Shown piece after piece: positions 42,794 to 51,799 of a stretch of DNA of 53,199 nt. Under the pieces are notes generated by a model that was not told the DNA's origin, did no database searches, and saw only the letters and a program-made list of their open reading frames with translations. This stretch comes from CAYMPW01 sp964558505. Its GTDB lineage: Archaea; Thermoplasmatota; Thermoplasmata; Methanomassiliicoccales; Methanomethylophilaceae. Each line of letters begins with the position of its first letter. Position 1 is the stretch's first letter. The DNA lies in assembly GCA_964558505.1 (NCBI GenBank), contig CAZLEI010000006.1, positions 1 to 53,199 on the forward strand, in the 5' to 3' direction. The position numbers and the translations under genes were made by a program.

Positions 42794-43978
42794 ATGAAAA
42801 CAAAGGAGGAGGTTTTGAAAACCATCGGCCACGAAGCAGTTGTCTGCGACACGACCCTCAGGGACGGAGAGCAAACCGCTGGAATCGTGTTCTCCAACAT
42901 GGAGAAATATAAAATCGCACAGCTGCTCGACGACGCGGGCGTGCCCCAGATAGAAAGCGGGATACCCACGATGGGCGTGGATGAGAAAACCGCCGTACGC
43001 CACATAGCCCACATGGGCCTCAACGCCTCCATCCTCGGATGGAACCGCGCAGACATCAACGACATAAACGCCAGCATAGACTGCGATGTCGATTCCGTGG
43101 CGATCTCGATGTCGTCCTCTGACATACACATCGAGAACAAGCTCAAGAAAAGCCGCCAATGGGTGTTGGACAAGGTGACTGAGTCGGTGCAGTACGCTTC
43201 CGACCACGGATTCTACATCTCATGCAATGCCGAGGACGCATCCCGTGCGGATCTGATGTTCCTCATCGACTTCGCGAAGGCCGCCAAATCGGCAGGCGCG
43301 TCCCGTCTGAGATACTGCGACACCATCGGCAGGGAGGACCCTTTCACATGCTACGAGAGGGTGAAGACGATCATCAACCTCGTCGGCATAGACGTCGAGA
43401 TGCACACGCACAACGACTTCGGCATGGCCACCGCCAACTGCATGGCAGGCGTGAAGGCCGGTGCCAAATTTATGAGCACCACGGTCATGGGCATAGGGGA
43501 GAGGTCCGGCAACGCCCCTCTCGAAGAGACCGTCATGGCATGCAAGCACCTGTTCCACAAGGAAACGGGCATCGACACGCTGAAGCTCAAACCGCTTGCA
43601 GAATACGTTGCGATCGCGGCGAACCGCCCGATCGGCGTCGCCAAGCCGTTCCTCGGGACCAACTGCTTCGCACACGAGGCCGGGATACACACCGACGGCG
43701 TCATCAAGAACCATAACAACTACGAGCCGTACGACCCTGCCGAGGTCGGACTCGAAAGATCCATTGTCATCGGAAAGCACTCCGGCCGCAACACCATCGT
43801 CACGTACCTGGCCGAGAGGGGAGTCGAGCTGGACCACGACGTTGCCGCCGAGCTCCTGGAGATCGTCAGGAGGGCATCCGTCAGCCTGCACCGCAGTCTC
43901 ACGCCCGATGAGCTGTACTTCCTGTACAGCGATCTCATTGCCGGCGTCGATATCTTCGACGATAAGACCAAACTTTGA
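42794..43978 (+). CDS. homocitrate synthase-like enzyme (NifV/AksA type)
   Basis: A DRE-TIM metallolyase condensing acetyl-CoA with a 2-oxo acid. Visible are the metal/catalytic motif CDTTLRDGEQTAGIVFS, the HTHNDFGMATANCMAG metal-binding histidines, MGIGERSGNAPLEE, and the C-terminal GKHSGRNTIVTYL. The 394-residue length lacks the long regulatory domain of LeuA, fitting NifV or AksA. In methanogens AksA makes homocitrate for coenzyme B synthesis; that assignment is likely but not proven, and citramalate or isopropylmalate synthase activity is possible. A hairpin terminator follows. Confidence 0.85.
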   Translation: MKTKEEVLKTIGHEAVVCDTTLRDGEQTAGIVFSNMEKYKIAQLLDDAGVPQIESGIPTMGVDEKTAVRHIAHMGLNASILGWNRADINDINASIDCDVDSVAISMSSSDIHIENKLKKSRQWVLDKVTESVQYASDHGFYISCNAEDASRADLMFLIDFAKAAKSAGASRLRYCDTIGREDPFTCYERVKTIINLVGIDVEMHTHNDFGMATANCMAGVKAGAKFMSTTVMGIGERSGNAPLEETVMACKHLFHKETGIDTLKLKPLAEYVAIAANRPIGVAKPFLGTNCFAHEAGIHTDGVIKNHNNYEPYDPAEVGLERSIVIGKHSGRNTIVTYLAERGVELDHDVAAELLEIVRRASVSLHRSLTPDELYFLYSDLIAGVDIFDDKTKL

Positions 43979-43984
43979 AACAAG

Positions 43985-44008
43985 AGGGGCCTGACGGCCC
44001 TTCTTTTT
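43985..44008 (+). terminator. terminator of the homocitrate synthase gene
   Basis: A hairpin GGGGCC, loop TGAC, GGCCCT followed by TCTTTTTC, starting seven bases after the stop. Confidence 0.65.
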
Positions 44009-44062
44009 CAATCCATTGTGGACGTCAACAACAATCATATATCACTATGACGAGTATGTTCC

Positions 44063-44683
44063 ATGGCGAGAACAATGAATGAAGGATACATGGTGAAGAT
44101 GAACGAAGACTTCGGTCCCGTTCCCGGGTACCGTCCGTACCTGTTCATATTGGTAACATCTGTGCTTCTGCTCATCTGGGCCGGATGCCTCGGATGGACG
44201 TTCATCTACTTGGTCGATCCTTCCATGCCTGCGATCGCCGCATACGCCTCAGTGGCGGTCCTGGTGGTCATGCTTGTCCTTGGCATGATATGGTCCAAGC
44301 TGTACTTCATCACCGTCCAATACCACATGAACGAGACGGAGATAACCTGGAAGCGCGGAGTCCTGTTCCACAGCACCGGCATCGTACCGTACAACAGGAT
44401 GACAGACGTCAACATAGTCCAAGGGCCGCTGATGCGCAGGTTCGGGATATCGCATCTGAACATCCAGACCGCAGGTGCCACCGCGAACAAGTCCTCCGTC
44501 ATCACCATCGAGGGCATGAACCGCGCGGAAGAGCTCCGCGGCATAATCATAGACCATATGAGAGGAGCCGCCGCAGGAGGTGCCACCGTGGGCGTGGTAG
44601 AGGATGAGACGTCCGCGACGGACATGTCCGCACTGGTCGCCGAGGTCAGAGAGATAAGAAGACTGCTGGAAGAGAAGAGATGA
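44063..44683 (+). CDS. membrane protein with a bacterial PH (bPH2/DUF304) domain
   Basis: A 206-residue protein. Two transmembrane helices (about 27-52 and 58-79) are followed by a bPH2 domain (about 80-170) with ITVQYHMNETEITWKRGVLF, STGIVPYNRMTDVNIVQGPLMRRFGI typed in short as VPYNRMTDVNIVQGPLMRRF, and LNIQTAGAT. A C-terminal helix EVREIRRLLEEKR may form a coiled coil. These YdbS/YdbT-like proteins are membrane-associated and of unknown role. A TATA-like ATATATCAC about 27 bases before the ATG suggests a leaderless transcript. Confidence 0.85.
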   Translation: MARTMNEGYMVKMNEDFGPVPGYRPYLFILVTSVLLLIWAGCLGWTFIYLVDPSMPAIAAYASVAVLVVMLVLGMIWSKLYFITVQYHMNETEITWKRGVLFHSTGIVPYNRMTDVNIVQGPLMRRFGISHLNIQTAGATANKSSVITIEGMNRAEELRGIIIDHMRGAAAGGATVGVVEDETSATDMSALVAEVREIRRLLEEKR

Positions 44684-44693
44684 TGTTTTCCGC

Positions 44694-44711
44694 GGGGTGC
44701 ACGCGCACCCC
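44694..44711. terminator. bidirectional hairpin between convergent genes
   Basis: GGGGTGC, loop ACGC, GCACCCC. The flanking ends of both genes (AAGAGATGAT and ATCATCTCTT) are also complementary and extend the hairpin. It separates the PH-domain gene from the ABC-F gene. Confidence 0.55.
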
Positions 44712-44714
44712 ATA

Positions 44715-46526
44715 TCATCTCTTCTTGTTCGGATCTTCCTTGTCTACATTCACTTTCTTCCGCTGACGTCCGCCGGTCTTCTTGATCTTCCCCTGATTGA
44801 TCGCCCACTCGTAGCTCTTGAGCTCCGCAGGCGCGATGAGGACCCTGTCGCCTTTCTGGAACTTGCGGTTGAGTGCCCAGTTTGTGAATGGGAGTGCCAC
44901 TTTGTACTCGTCGGCATCCATCACGACCTCTGTCGTGTTGGGCTTCCCCTTCATCTCTGAATATGTGCCGGTGAACGTGGTTATAGTGCCATCGTGGACC
45001 TCCACCATCCTCGTGCACACGGTATCCAGGAAGTACCTGTCGTGCGTGACGGTGATTATGGTCCCGTCGTACTCGGTCAATGCTTCCTCGATGGCGTGCC
45101 TGGCAGGTATGTCGAGGTAATTCGTGGGCTCGTCCAGCACGAGGACGTTCGTCTCGTCCAGGAGCAACATGCACATGGCAACGCGCGCCCTCTGGCCCCC
45201 TGACAATGTGGACATCGGACGTTCCACCTCGTCCCCGAACAGCAGCATCCTGGCCAATATCGAACGTGCATCTCCGCGCCTGTCGGTGCCGATGAGCTGC
45301 AGGAGCTGCTCTTCAGCGGTCAGGTTGAGGTCCAAACGGTCATGGTGCTGGGCGTAGTATCCTATCTTCGCACCGGGCGCGACCCATAACTCGCCCTTGC
45401 TGGGTATCATCTCCAGCAACGCTTTCACCAGGGTGCTCTTGCCCTCGCCATTGGATCCGAACACTCCGATCTTGTCGCCTTTGTGAATATCGATGTTCAC
45501 ATCGTGCAGGATGTTCGTCCCCCCGAGGTCGACAGACAGCCCTTTTGCCGTTATGACGTTCTTGCCGGACTTGTGGGCGGCCTGGATCTTCACAGTGACA
45601 TCCTTGGATTCCTCCGGCGCCTCCTTCTCCTCCATCTTGGCAATGAGCTTCGCCCTGGTCTTGTGCGTGGTCAGGAACCATTGGTCCCTGTGGAGGTCTT
45701 CCATGATCTCCTCCTGCTTCCGCTTCTGGGCGACGTACTTCCTGTACTCCTTCTCCTGGCGGTCGAGGTCGATCATCTTCTTCATGATGAATGCCGAGTA
45801 ATTGCCCTTGTACTCCCTGGTCTTCCCGTTGGATATCTCAACCATGCGGGTGCCGATCTTATCGAGGAAATACCTGTCGTGGCTGATGACGACGACAGAG
45901 CAGTGCGTCTTCAGAAGATAGTCCTCAAGGAATTCGACGGTGTTGATGTCGAGATGTGATGTAGGTTCGTCCAAGAAGAGCAGATCGCATTCATCTGCCT
46001 GGACGAGGACACGTGCCAGCGCGACCTTGGTGCGCTCTCCTCCGCTCAGGGAGTCCGTGAAACGGTCCATGAGATCCTCGGACAGCCCCACTTTGCGGAG
46101 GGATGACTTGACCTTGCTCTCATCCTCGCCCTTGGATTTCTCGAGCTTGGACTCCAGGTCGGCATATTCCTGAGCGACGGCGTTCCAATCGATGTCCTGA
46201 CCGGATGCCATGAGCAGATCCAGCTCCTCCATCCTGTTCTTCAGATGGACTATGTGTCCGTAAGGGCGGCCCATCACATCCCTGACGGTGAACTCCGACG
46301 AGGCTTCCGGGAACTGCGGAAGATATCCTATCATGTCAGTCCTGCGGATGAGTTCCCCTGTATCGGGCTTCTCCATCCCCAGAAGGATCTTCAGGAAAGT
46401 CGTCTTCCCGGCGCCGTTCACGCCGATGAGGCCGATGCTGTCCCCCTCGTTGATCTGCAGGCTGGCCTCGGTAAGGACCTTGACGGGGCCGAACGTCTTG
46501 GCGATGGCCTGGGCTTTCAGGAGCAT
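44715..46526 (-). CDS. ABC-F family ATPase
   Basis: A soluble tandem-ATPase protein of 603 residues without membrane segments. ABC domain 1 has Walker A GVNGAGKTTF, signature LSGGERTKVALAR and Walker B LLFLDEPTSHLD. A charged helical linker (about 240-310, the P-site tRNA interaction motif region) follows. ABC domain 2 has GSNGEGKSTL, LSGGQRARVAM and VLVLDEPTNYLD. The tail is lysine-rich (GRQRKKVNVDKE). ABC-F proteins act on the ribosome in translation or resistance; the exact role here cannot be told from sequence. It is a single gene. Confidence 0.92.
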   Translation of the reverse strand: MLLKAQAIAKTFGPVKVLTEASLQINEGDSIGLIGVNGAGKTTFLKILLGMEKPDTGELIRRTDMIGYLPQFPEASSEFTVRDVMGRPYGHIVHLKNRMEELDLLMASGQDIDWNAVAQEYADLESKLEKSKGEDESKVKSSLRKVGLSEDLMDRFTDSLSGGERTKVALARVLVQADECDLLFLDEPTSHLDINTVEFLEDYLLKTHCSVVVISHDRYFLDKIGTRMVEISNGKTREYKGNYSAFIMKKMIDLDRQEKEYRKYVAQKRKQEEIMEDLHRDQWFLTTHKTRAKLIAKMEEKEAPEESKDVTVKIQAAHKSGKNVITAKGLSVDLGGTNILHDVNIDIHKGDKIGVFGSNGEGKSTLVKALLEMIPSKGELWVAPGAKIGYYAQHHDRLDLNLTAEEQLLQLIGTDRRGDARSILARMLLFGDEVERPMSTLSGGQRARVAMCMLLLDETNVLVLDEPTNYLDIPARHAIEEALTEYDGTIITVTHDRYFLDTVCTRMVEVHDGTITTFTGTYSEMKGKPNTTEVVMDADEYKVALPFTNWALNRKFQKGDRVLIAPAELKSYEWAINQGKIKKTGGRQRKKVNVDKEDPNKKR

Positions 46527-46614
46527 GATTCCGAGATTATGGGCTCATCCTATAAAGCGGGTTCTTCCCGCAAGCACGGCGGAACACCGGTCAAAATGAA
46601 ATGAAATGAAGAAG

Positions 46615-46633
46615 AAAGGGCCTGAGGCCCTTT
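46615..46633 (-). terminator. terminator of the isocitrate dehydrogenase-family gene
   Basis: An 8-bp perfect stem AAAGGGCC / GGCCCTTT with loop TGA, followed on the minus strand by a T-rich run (TTCTTCTTCATTTC). It begins six bases after the stop. Confidence 0.6.
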
Positions 46634-46638
46634 GGTTT

Positions 46639-47862
46639 TCAATTCTTCGAGGCTGCTATGTGAGCGTCTACGTACTTCTTCCAGACCGCTTCGAGATCAG
46701 GCCTCTGTATCGTATCCATCACATAGTCGGCGAACTCGTTGCCGGTGGCACCGGTGTCCCTGCCGGTCATGACCAGTTTCTTCTCGAACTGGGTGCAGAC
46801 ATCCAGGGCCATGTCGAGCTTCTTAGCCTTCATGCTGTCGCCGATGTGCGCCATCATCATGGAGACTGCCTTGATCATGCTGCACGGGTCGGCGTATTGC
46901 GCCCTGCCCTCGTCTACCATCCTGGGTGCGGAGCCGTGGATCGCCTCGAACATGGCGTACCTCTTCCCGATGTTGGCCGATCCCGCGGTGCCGACACCGC
47001 CCTGGATCTGCGCAGCCTCGTCGGTGATTATGTCCCCGTAGAGGTTGGGGAGCACGAAAACCTTGAACGCGGACCTGCGGGCGGGGTCGATGAGCTTGGC
47101 TGTCGTGATATCGACGAACCAGTCATCCCATCTGACCTCCGGGTAATCTTTGGCGACCCTCTCGGCGATGGACAGGAACTTGCCGTCGGTGGTCTTGATT
47201 ATATTGGCCTTGGTGACCAGCGAAACATAGTTCGTGCCGGATTTACGCGCGGCTTCGAAACCCGCGCGGATTATCCTCTCGGTCCCCTGAGTCGTCGCGA
47301 CGCAGAAATCTATAGCGAGGTCGTCTGTGACGTTGACGCCGTCGCTGCCGAGCGCATAGCTTCCCTCGGTGTTCTCCCTGTAAAAGACCCAGTCGATCCC
47401 CAGTTCGGGGACGCTCACGGGCCTGACGTTGGCGAACAGGTCGAGCTCCTTCCTCATGGCGACGTTGGCGCTCTCGATGTTGGGCCACTGGTCCCCTTTC
47501 TTGGGGGTGGTGGTCGGGCCTTTGAGGATCAGGTGGCACGCCTTCAGCTCCGCAAGGGTATCATCGGGGATGGCCTTCATGACCTCGGCGCGCCTCTCGA
47601 TGGTGAGGCCGTCGATCTGCCTGATCTCCACCTTGCCCGCCTTGATCCTGTCGGCGAGCAGGAACTCCATGACCCTCTGGGCAGATGCGCATATGTACGG
47701 GCCGATGCCATCGCCGCCACAGACACCTATGATGATCTTGTCCAGTTTATCATAGTCGGTCCAGTCGCCTTCATTCTTGAGGACCTCGACCCTGTCGAGC
47801 TGTCTTCTGAGCAGTGCCCCGAATTTATCCTGGGCCTCTTTGATGACTTTCTCGTCTACCAT
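46639..47862 (-). CDS. isocitrate/isopropylmalate dehydrogenase family protein, probably isocitrate dehydrogenase
   Basis: A 407-residue beta-decarboxylating dehydrogenase. It has GDGIGP near residue 50, the substrate loop SANVAMRKELDLFANVRPV (Ser and Asn at positions typical of isocitrate enzymes), YRENTEGSYALGSDG, VTKANIIKTTDG and DIITDEAAQIQGGVGTAGSANIG. The S-x-N-x-x-x-R pattern favours isocitrate over isopropylmalate, giving 2-oxoglutarate for glutamate synthesis. A homoisocitrate role cannot be excluded, since a homocitrate synthase gene lies 3 kb away. The ATG at 47862 has AAGGA upstream; ATG 47871 would leave no spacing. Confidence 0.85.
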   Translation of the reverse strand: MVDEKVIKEAQDKFGALLRRQLDRVEVLKNEGDWTDYDKLDKIIIGVCGGDGIGPYICASAQRVMEFLLADRIKAGKVEIRQIDGLTIERRAEVMKAIPDDTLAELKACHLILKGPTTTPKKGDQWPNIESANVAMRKELDLFANVRPVSVPELGIDWVFYRENTEGSYALGSDGVNVTDDLAIDFCVATTQGTERIIRAGFEAARKSGTNYVSLVTKANIIKTTDGKFLSIAERVAKDYPEVRWDDWFVDITTAKLIDPARRSAFKVFVLPNLYGDIITDEAAQIQGGVGTAGSANIGKRYAMFEAIHGSAPRMVDEGRAQYADPCSMIKAVSMMMAHIGDSMKAKKLDMALDVCTQFEKKLVMTGRDTGATGNEFADYVMDTIQRPDLEAVWKKYVDAHIAASKN

Positions 47863-48006
47863 TGCAATCATTCCTTGATGCACACGATTGTATTTAACAA
47901 CGATTCGGTCACCCGATTTCAACGATCAAGCTGACATGTGCCAATGGGCCGTCGGATCCCGACAGGGACTGCCGCGGTCAGTGCGAACGTATTCATCGGT
48001 CCTCCT

Positions 48007-48762
48007 TCATCCGAACCTTCCTGACACGTACCTGTTCGTAAGATCGCTCTTGGGACTGTGGAAAACATCGTCGGTCCTCCCGAACTCCTCGAGACGGCCA
48101 AGGTACATGAAGCCCGTGTTATCGCTAATGCGGACGGCTTGCTGCATGTTGTGGGTGACCGTGACCACGGTGTAATCCTCCTTTAGCTCCACCGCGAGCT
48201 CCTCTATCCTTGCAGTGGCTATGGGGTCCAACGCGGAAGTGGGCTCGTCCATCAGGATCACATCGGGATTCACGGAGAGTGCCCTCGCGATGCACAGCCT
48301 CTGCTGCTGTCCTCCTGACAGGGAGAGCGCGGAACCGCCCAGCCTGTCCTTCACCTCGTCCCACAGGGCGGCCTTCCTCAGTGATTCCTCCACTATGGCA
48401 TCCAGCTCGTCCCGGTCCTCCGTTCCGTGGAGCTTGGGTCCGTAAGTGATGTTGTCCCTTATGCTCATCGGGAATGGATTCGGCTTCTGGAACACCATCC
48501 CCACCTTTCTCCTGAGCTTCAGGACGTCCGCGTCTTTGGACAGGATGTCATCGTCCCCCAGGAACACCGATCCTTCCGCCCTGCATCCATCCACCAGGTC
48601 GTTCATCCTGTTGAACGTCCTCAGGAGCGTTGATTTACCGCAGCCCGATGGGCCGATCAGGGCCGTTATCTTGTTCTCCGCAACAGGGATGTTAACATCG
48701 AACAGCGCCTGCTTCTTCCCGTACCATAGATTGAGGCCGGAGGCCTCCATAATGTTGCTCAT
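48007..48762 (-). CDS. pstB: phosphate ABC transporter ATP-binding protein PstB
   Basis: The ATPase of the high-affinity phosphate importer. It has Walker A GPSGCGKSTLLRTFNRMND (the NRMND extension is typical of PstB), VFQKPNPFPMSIRDNI, signature LSGGQQQRLCIARAL, Walker B VILMDEPTSALDPIAT and H-loop VTVTHNMQQA. Length 251 is normal. Last gene of the pst operon, four bases after pstCA. Confidence 0.96.
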   Translation of the reverse strand: MSNIMEASGLNLWYGKKQALFDVNIPVAENKITALIGPSGCGKSTLLRTFNRMNDLVDGCRAEGSVFLGDDDILSKDADVLKLRRKVGMVFQKPNPFPMSIRDNITYGPKLHGTEDRDELDAIVEESLRKAALWDEVKDRLGGSALSLSGGQQQRLCIARALSVNPDVILMDEPTSALDPIATARIEELAVELKEDYTVVTVTHNMQQAVRISDNTGFMYLGRLEEFGRTDDVFHSPKSDLTNRYVSGRFG

Positions 48763-48766
48763 ATCA

Positions 48767-50794
48767 TCAGCATCCTATTTTCTTCTGGTAATGGCTCCTA
48801 ACCAGCGAGGCCGTCGCGAAAAGGCCCACGACGATGGCCATGAGAACGAGTGCCGTCCCGTATTGATTCGCCGTGGAACCCGGGACTTCTGCCAAGAGAT
48901 AGTACAGATGGTAAGGCAGCGCCATGATCGGATCCAGCAGACTGACCCCGACGACGGTCTTGAACGCCACGGCCGCCGTGAACATTATGGGCGCCGTCTC
49001 TCCGATGGAACGGCCCAGTCCCAGTATCACGCCGGTCAGTACACCGCCCATAGCCGTGGGAACGATCACCCGCCATACCGTGTGCCATTTACCGGCACCC
49101 ATGGCATACGATGCTTCCGCCAGATCCCTGGGGACAGCGGAGACCGCTTCTTCGGTGGTCTTGATTATCGTGGGCACGATCATGAGTGCCAGTGTTATGC
49201 ATCCGCCGATCAGGGAATATCCCAGTCCCAACCATATCACCAATACGGACATTCCGAACAATCCGAATATTATCGACGGAGTGCCGTTGAGCGTGTCTAT
49301 CGCCTGACGGGCGATGTTGACCGCCCTTCCGTCCTTGGCGTACTGCGAGAAGTACACTCCCGACAGCACCCCGAGGGGTATCGCGATCAACGCCGTTCCC
49401 GCGAGGAGCTCCAACGTGCCCACTATAGCAGGCCAGATCCCCCCGGCCATGCCCGATTGCGATGGAGCGGCGAACAGGAACTCCAAGCTTATCGCCGGCA
49501 GTCCGTTGACCAGCAACAGCGCCATCGTGGCCAGGAGCACCGCGACCATGCATGCCGCCATCGCCCCCAGCCCGCCGTACACCACCTTCTGCACCGCTCC
49601 CGGACCGATGCGGCCGAAGATCCATGATCCCGCCGCCACGGCCATGCATGCCGCCGCCCCGGCGGCGATGCTCGATACGACATCTGCGAACAGCGAGGCC
49701 CACATCGCCCCGGCGGCGAAAGCTGCCAGGTACATCATCGCCTTTGCGATGCCCCCGGCATGCGGCCTGATGATGTTCCAGATGACAGAGGATCTGCATC
49801 CGCTCGATTCCTCTCCCGCGACTGCGCCCATGCGAGCTTTCGTCCGCCTCACCACACGCTTAGCGGCGATATTGACCAGCAGCACGATGATCATGAGCAC
49901 CAATGCAAGCAAGAACAGCGCAGAGAAATGCAGACTTCCGAAGACCGTCTCGGGCATCTCCAACGCTATGGATGCCGTCATCGTCCTGATCATGCTGAAT
50001 ATGTTCCAGAGAGGTTCCGGGAGCATCGCCGCATTGCCGCAGACCATCATGACCACCATCGTCTCTCCGATTGCCCTGCCGATGCCCAGTATCGTTGCCG
50101 CCACTATCCCGGACATCGCCGAGTGCAGCAGCACGTTCCGGGTCGTCTCCCACTTCGTGGCGCCCAATGCCATTGATGCTTCGCGATATGATGCCGGTAC
50201 TGCGGAAAGGGAGTCATGGGACACCGATATTATGGTCGGGAGCGCCATGACCGCCAACAGGAGGGATCCTGCCAACCAGGATGTTCCGTAGACCAGCTGA
50301 TCGGGGAATAACTTCATCAGCAGCGGGATGACCGCGACAAGCCCGACGAATCCGTATATCACGCTGGGTATCCCTGCGAAGATCTCACAGGTCGGCTTGA
50401 GGATCCTACGGACCCTCGGGGATGCCACATCGTTCAGGTATACCGCGATGCCCACGCCCGCAGGGACCGCTATTAGGACAGCGCCGCCGGTCACCAGCAC
50501 AGTGCCGATGATCAGCGACGATGCGCCGTACTGCCCCGTACCCGGAGACCAGACCGGACCCGTGAGGAATTCCCAGAGTCCGATCTCCATGATCGCGCCC
50601 GAACTGTTGTACAATATGAACACGATCATGAACAGGAGGACAGATACCGTGGACACTACGGCCGCCGTCAGCATCAATCCTTTCCTATCCGTGTTCCTGC
50701 GTACGGCCGGACGGTCCCGCTCCCTCTTCCCAAGGGAGAAGAAGGCACGGAAACCCACCCTGCCCGTACAGCTGTCCGAATCATCGGGGCTCAT
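48767..50794 (-). CDS. pstCA: fused phosphate ABC transporter permease PstC-PstA
   Basis: One frame of 675 residues contains both permeases. The PstC half (about 1-320) carries the EAA-like loop SYREASMALGATKWETTRNV with GIGRAIGETM. The PstA half (about 390-675) carries LAEASYAMGAGKWHTVWRV with GLGRSIGETAPIMF. A hydrophobic linker with extra helices (about 345-430) joins them. PstC and PstA are usually separate proteins; here the channel heterodimer would be made from one chain. The reading frame is continuous with no gap in the sequence, and GTG/ATG restarts between the halves were not needed. Order is pstS-pstCA-pstB. Confidence 0.92.
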   Translation of the reverse strand: MSPDDSDSCTGRVGFRAFFSLGKRERDRPAVRRNTDRKGLMLTAAVVSTVSVLLFMIVFILYNSSGAIMEIGLWEFLTGPVWSPGTGQYGASSLIIGTVLVTGGAVLIAVPAGVGIAVYLNDVASPRVRRILKPTCEIFAGIPSVIYGFVGLVAVIPLLMKLFPDQLVYGTSWLAGSLLLAVMALPTIISVSHDSLSAVPASYREASMALGATKWETTRNVLLHSAMSGIVAATILGIGRAIGETMVVMMVCGNAAMLPEPLWNIFSMIRTMTASIALEMPETVFGSLHFSALFLLALVLMIIVLLVNIAAKRVVRRTKARMGAVAGEESSGCRSSVIWNIIRPHAGGIAKAMMYLAAFAAGAMWASLFADVVSSIAAGAAACMAVAAGSWIFGRIGPGAVQKVVYGGLGAMAACMVAVLLATMALLLVNGLPAISLEFLFAAPSQSGMAGGIWPAIVGTLELLAGTALIAIPLGVLSGVYFSQYAKDGRAVNIARQAIDTLNGTPSIIFGLFGMSVLVIWLGLGYSLIGGCITLALMIVPTIIKTTEEAVSAVPRDLAEASYAMGAGKWHTVWRVIVPTAMGGVLTGVILGLGRSIGETAPIMFTAAVAFKTVVGVSLLDPIMALPYHLYYLLAEVPGSTANQYGTALVLMAIVVGLFATASLVRSHYQKKIGC

Positions 50795-50803
50795 CGGCTG
50801 ACC

Positions 50804-51646
50804 TCACGCACCGACCTTGACGAACCCCATGGATTCGACGATCTTCTGACCCTGTTCGGAGAGGATCCATGATATCAGGAACTCTGCTGCTCCGGAAGGT
50901 GATCCGAGGGTCACGAGGTTGAGATTCCTGGATATGCCGTAACTACCGTTCTTCACGTTCTCCGGTGTAGCTGACACTCCGTCCACGGAAACGGGAACGA
51001 CCTTCGTACTGTCCAGAGAGGACATGGATCCGAAGTTCACATACCCTATGCCTCCGCTGACGCTCATGGTCTGCTGGATCATGGAACCGGTGGACGACTG
51101 TGCAGAGTACTTGGAGTAGTTGTCCGTGTTGAAACCGTCCACAGTGGACAGGACGCCATCCAGGCAGTCCCTGGTGCCCGAGCCTTCCTCCCTGACGATG
51201 GGATTTATGGTCAGGTCGGAACCGCCCAGCTGATTCCAGTTAGTGTACTTTCCGGAATATATGCCAGCTATCTCCTCTATGGAGAGATCGACAACACCTG
51301 CACGGACATCGATTATTATGACGACGCCGTCAAGCGCGATGGAAGTCGCTGTGAGAGAAGATTCCGAGGATTTGAGGTCGCGGGACATCATGCCGATGTC
51401 GGCGCTGCCGTTCATGACCGCAGTGGCTCCGGCACCGGACCCGCCTCCGGTTATGTTGATGTTGATATTGGAATAATCGTCGAATGCCTCCTGAAAACCC
51501 ACCATGAGAGGCTGTACGGTCGTTGATCCTGTTATCGTGAGGGTCTCGGAGGATGAATTCCCGCCGTTGCTCCCGCCCATTACGGTGCAGGTCCCTGCTA
51601 TGCAAATGATCGCTGTGACTATCACGGCGATGATCGTTGTTTTCAT
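50804..51646 (-). CDS. pstS: phosphate-binding protein PstS
   Basis: This secreted binding protein captures phosphate for the Pst importer. A signal peptide (IIAVIVTAIICIAGTCTVMGG) precedes the PstS fold with phosphate-site motifs ITGSTTVQPLM, GGGSGAGATAVMNGSADIGMMSRDL, and REEGSGTRDCLDGV. Length about 280 is normal. The start is uncertain: ATG 51646 fits the signal peptide, and a GTG at 51664 with nothing better upstream is possible. First gene of the pst operon, nine bases before pstCA. Confidence 0.93.
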   Translation of the reverse strand: MKTTIIAVIVTAIICIAGTCTVMGGSNGGNSSSETLTITGSTTVQPLMVGFQEAFDDYSNININITGGGSGAGATAVMNGSADIGMMSRDLKSSESSLTATSIALDGVVIIIDVRAGVVDLSIEEIAGIYSGKYTNWNQLGGSDLTINPIVREEGSGTRDCLDGVLSTVDGFNTDNYSKYSAQSSTGSMIQQTMSVSGGIGYVNFGSMSSLDSTKVVPVSVDGVSATPENVKNGSYGISRNLNLVTLGSPSGAAEFLISWILSEQGQKIVESMGFVKVGA

Positions 51647-51664
51647 ATTTTCCAAGGTTTCCAC

Positions 51665-51799
51665 CTTGGATCATAAAATATTCGATTTGAATATATAGTA
51701 AATCGATATAATATACATATTACTATATTGATATATATTCTTTACATCTAAGTATATATCAACCACATATATGATATACCACCATACCGTTGAAGACAT
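51665..51799. promoter_or_regulatory. A+T-rich divergent pstS / phoU-like promoter region with inverted repeats
   Basis: A very A+T-rich region. A 9-bp inverted repeat ATATAGTAA (51693-51701) / TTACTATAT (51720-51728) flanks ATCGATAT. Further ATATATATT- and ATATATCA-type repeats follow toward the regulator gene. TATA-like ATATATGATATACC lies about 25 bases before the regulator ATG at 51800. It is a good candidate for phosphate control of both directions. Confidence 0.6.

Noticed and set aside
41609..43207. A 532-codon minus-strand open frame opposite pelota and homocitrate synthase
   Set aside because: It spans two unrelated, well-supported plus-strand genes; its composition is that of an antisense shadow.
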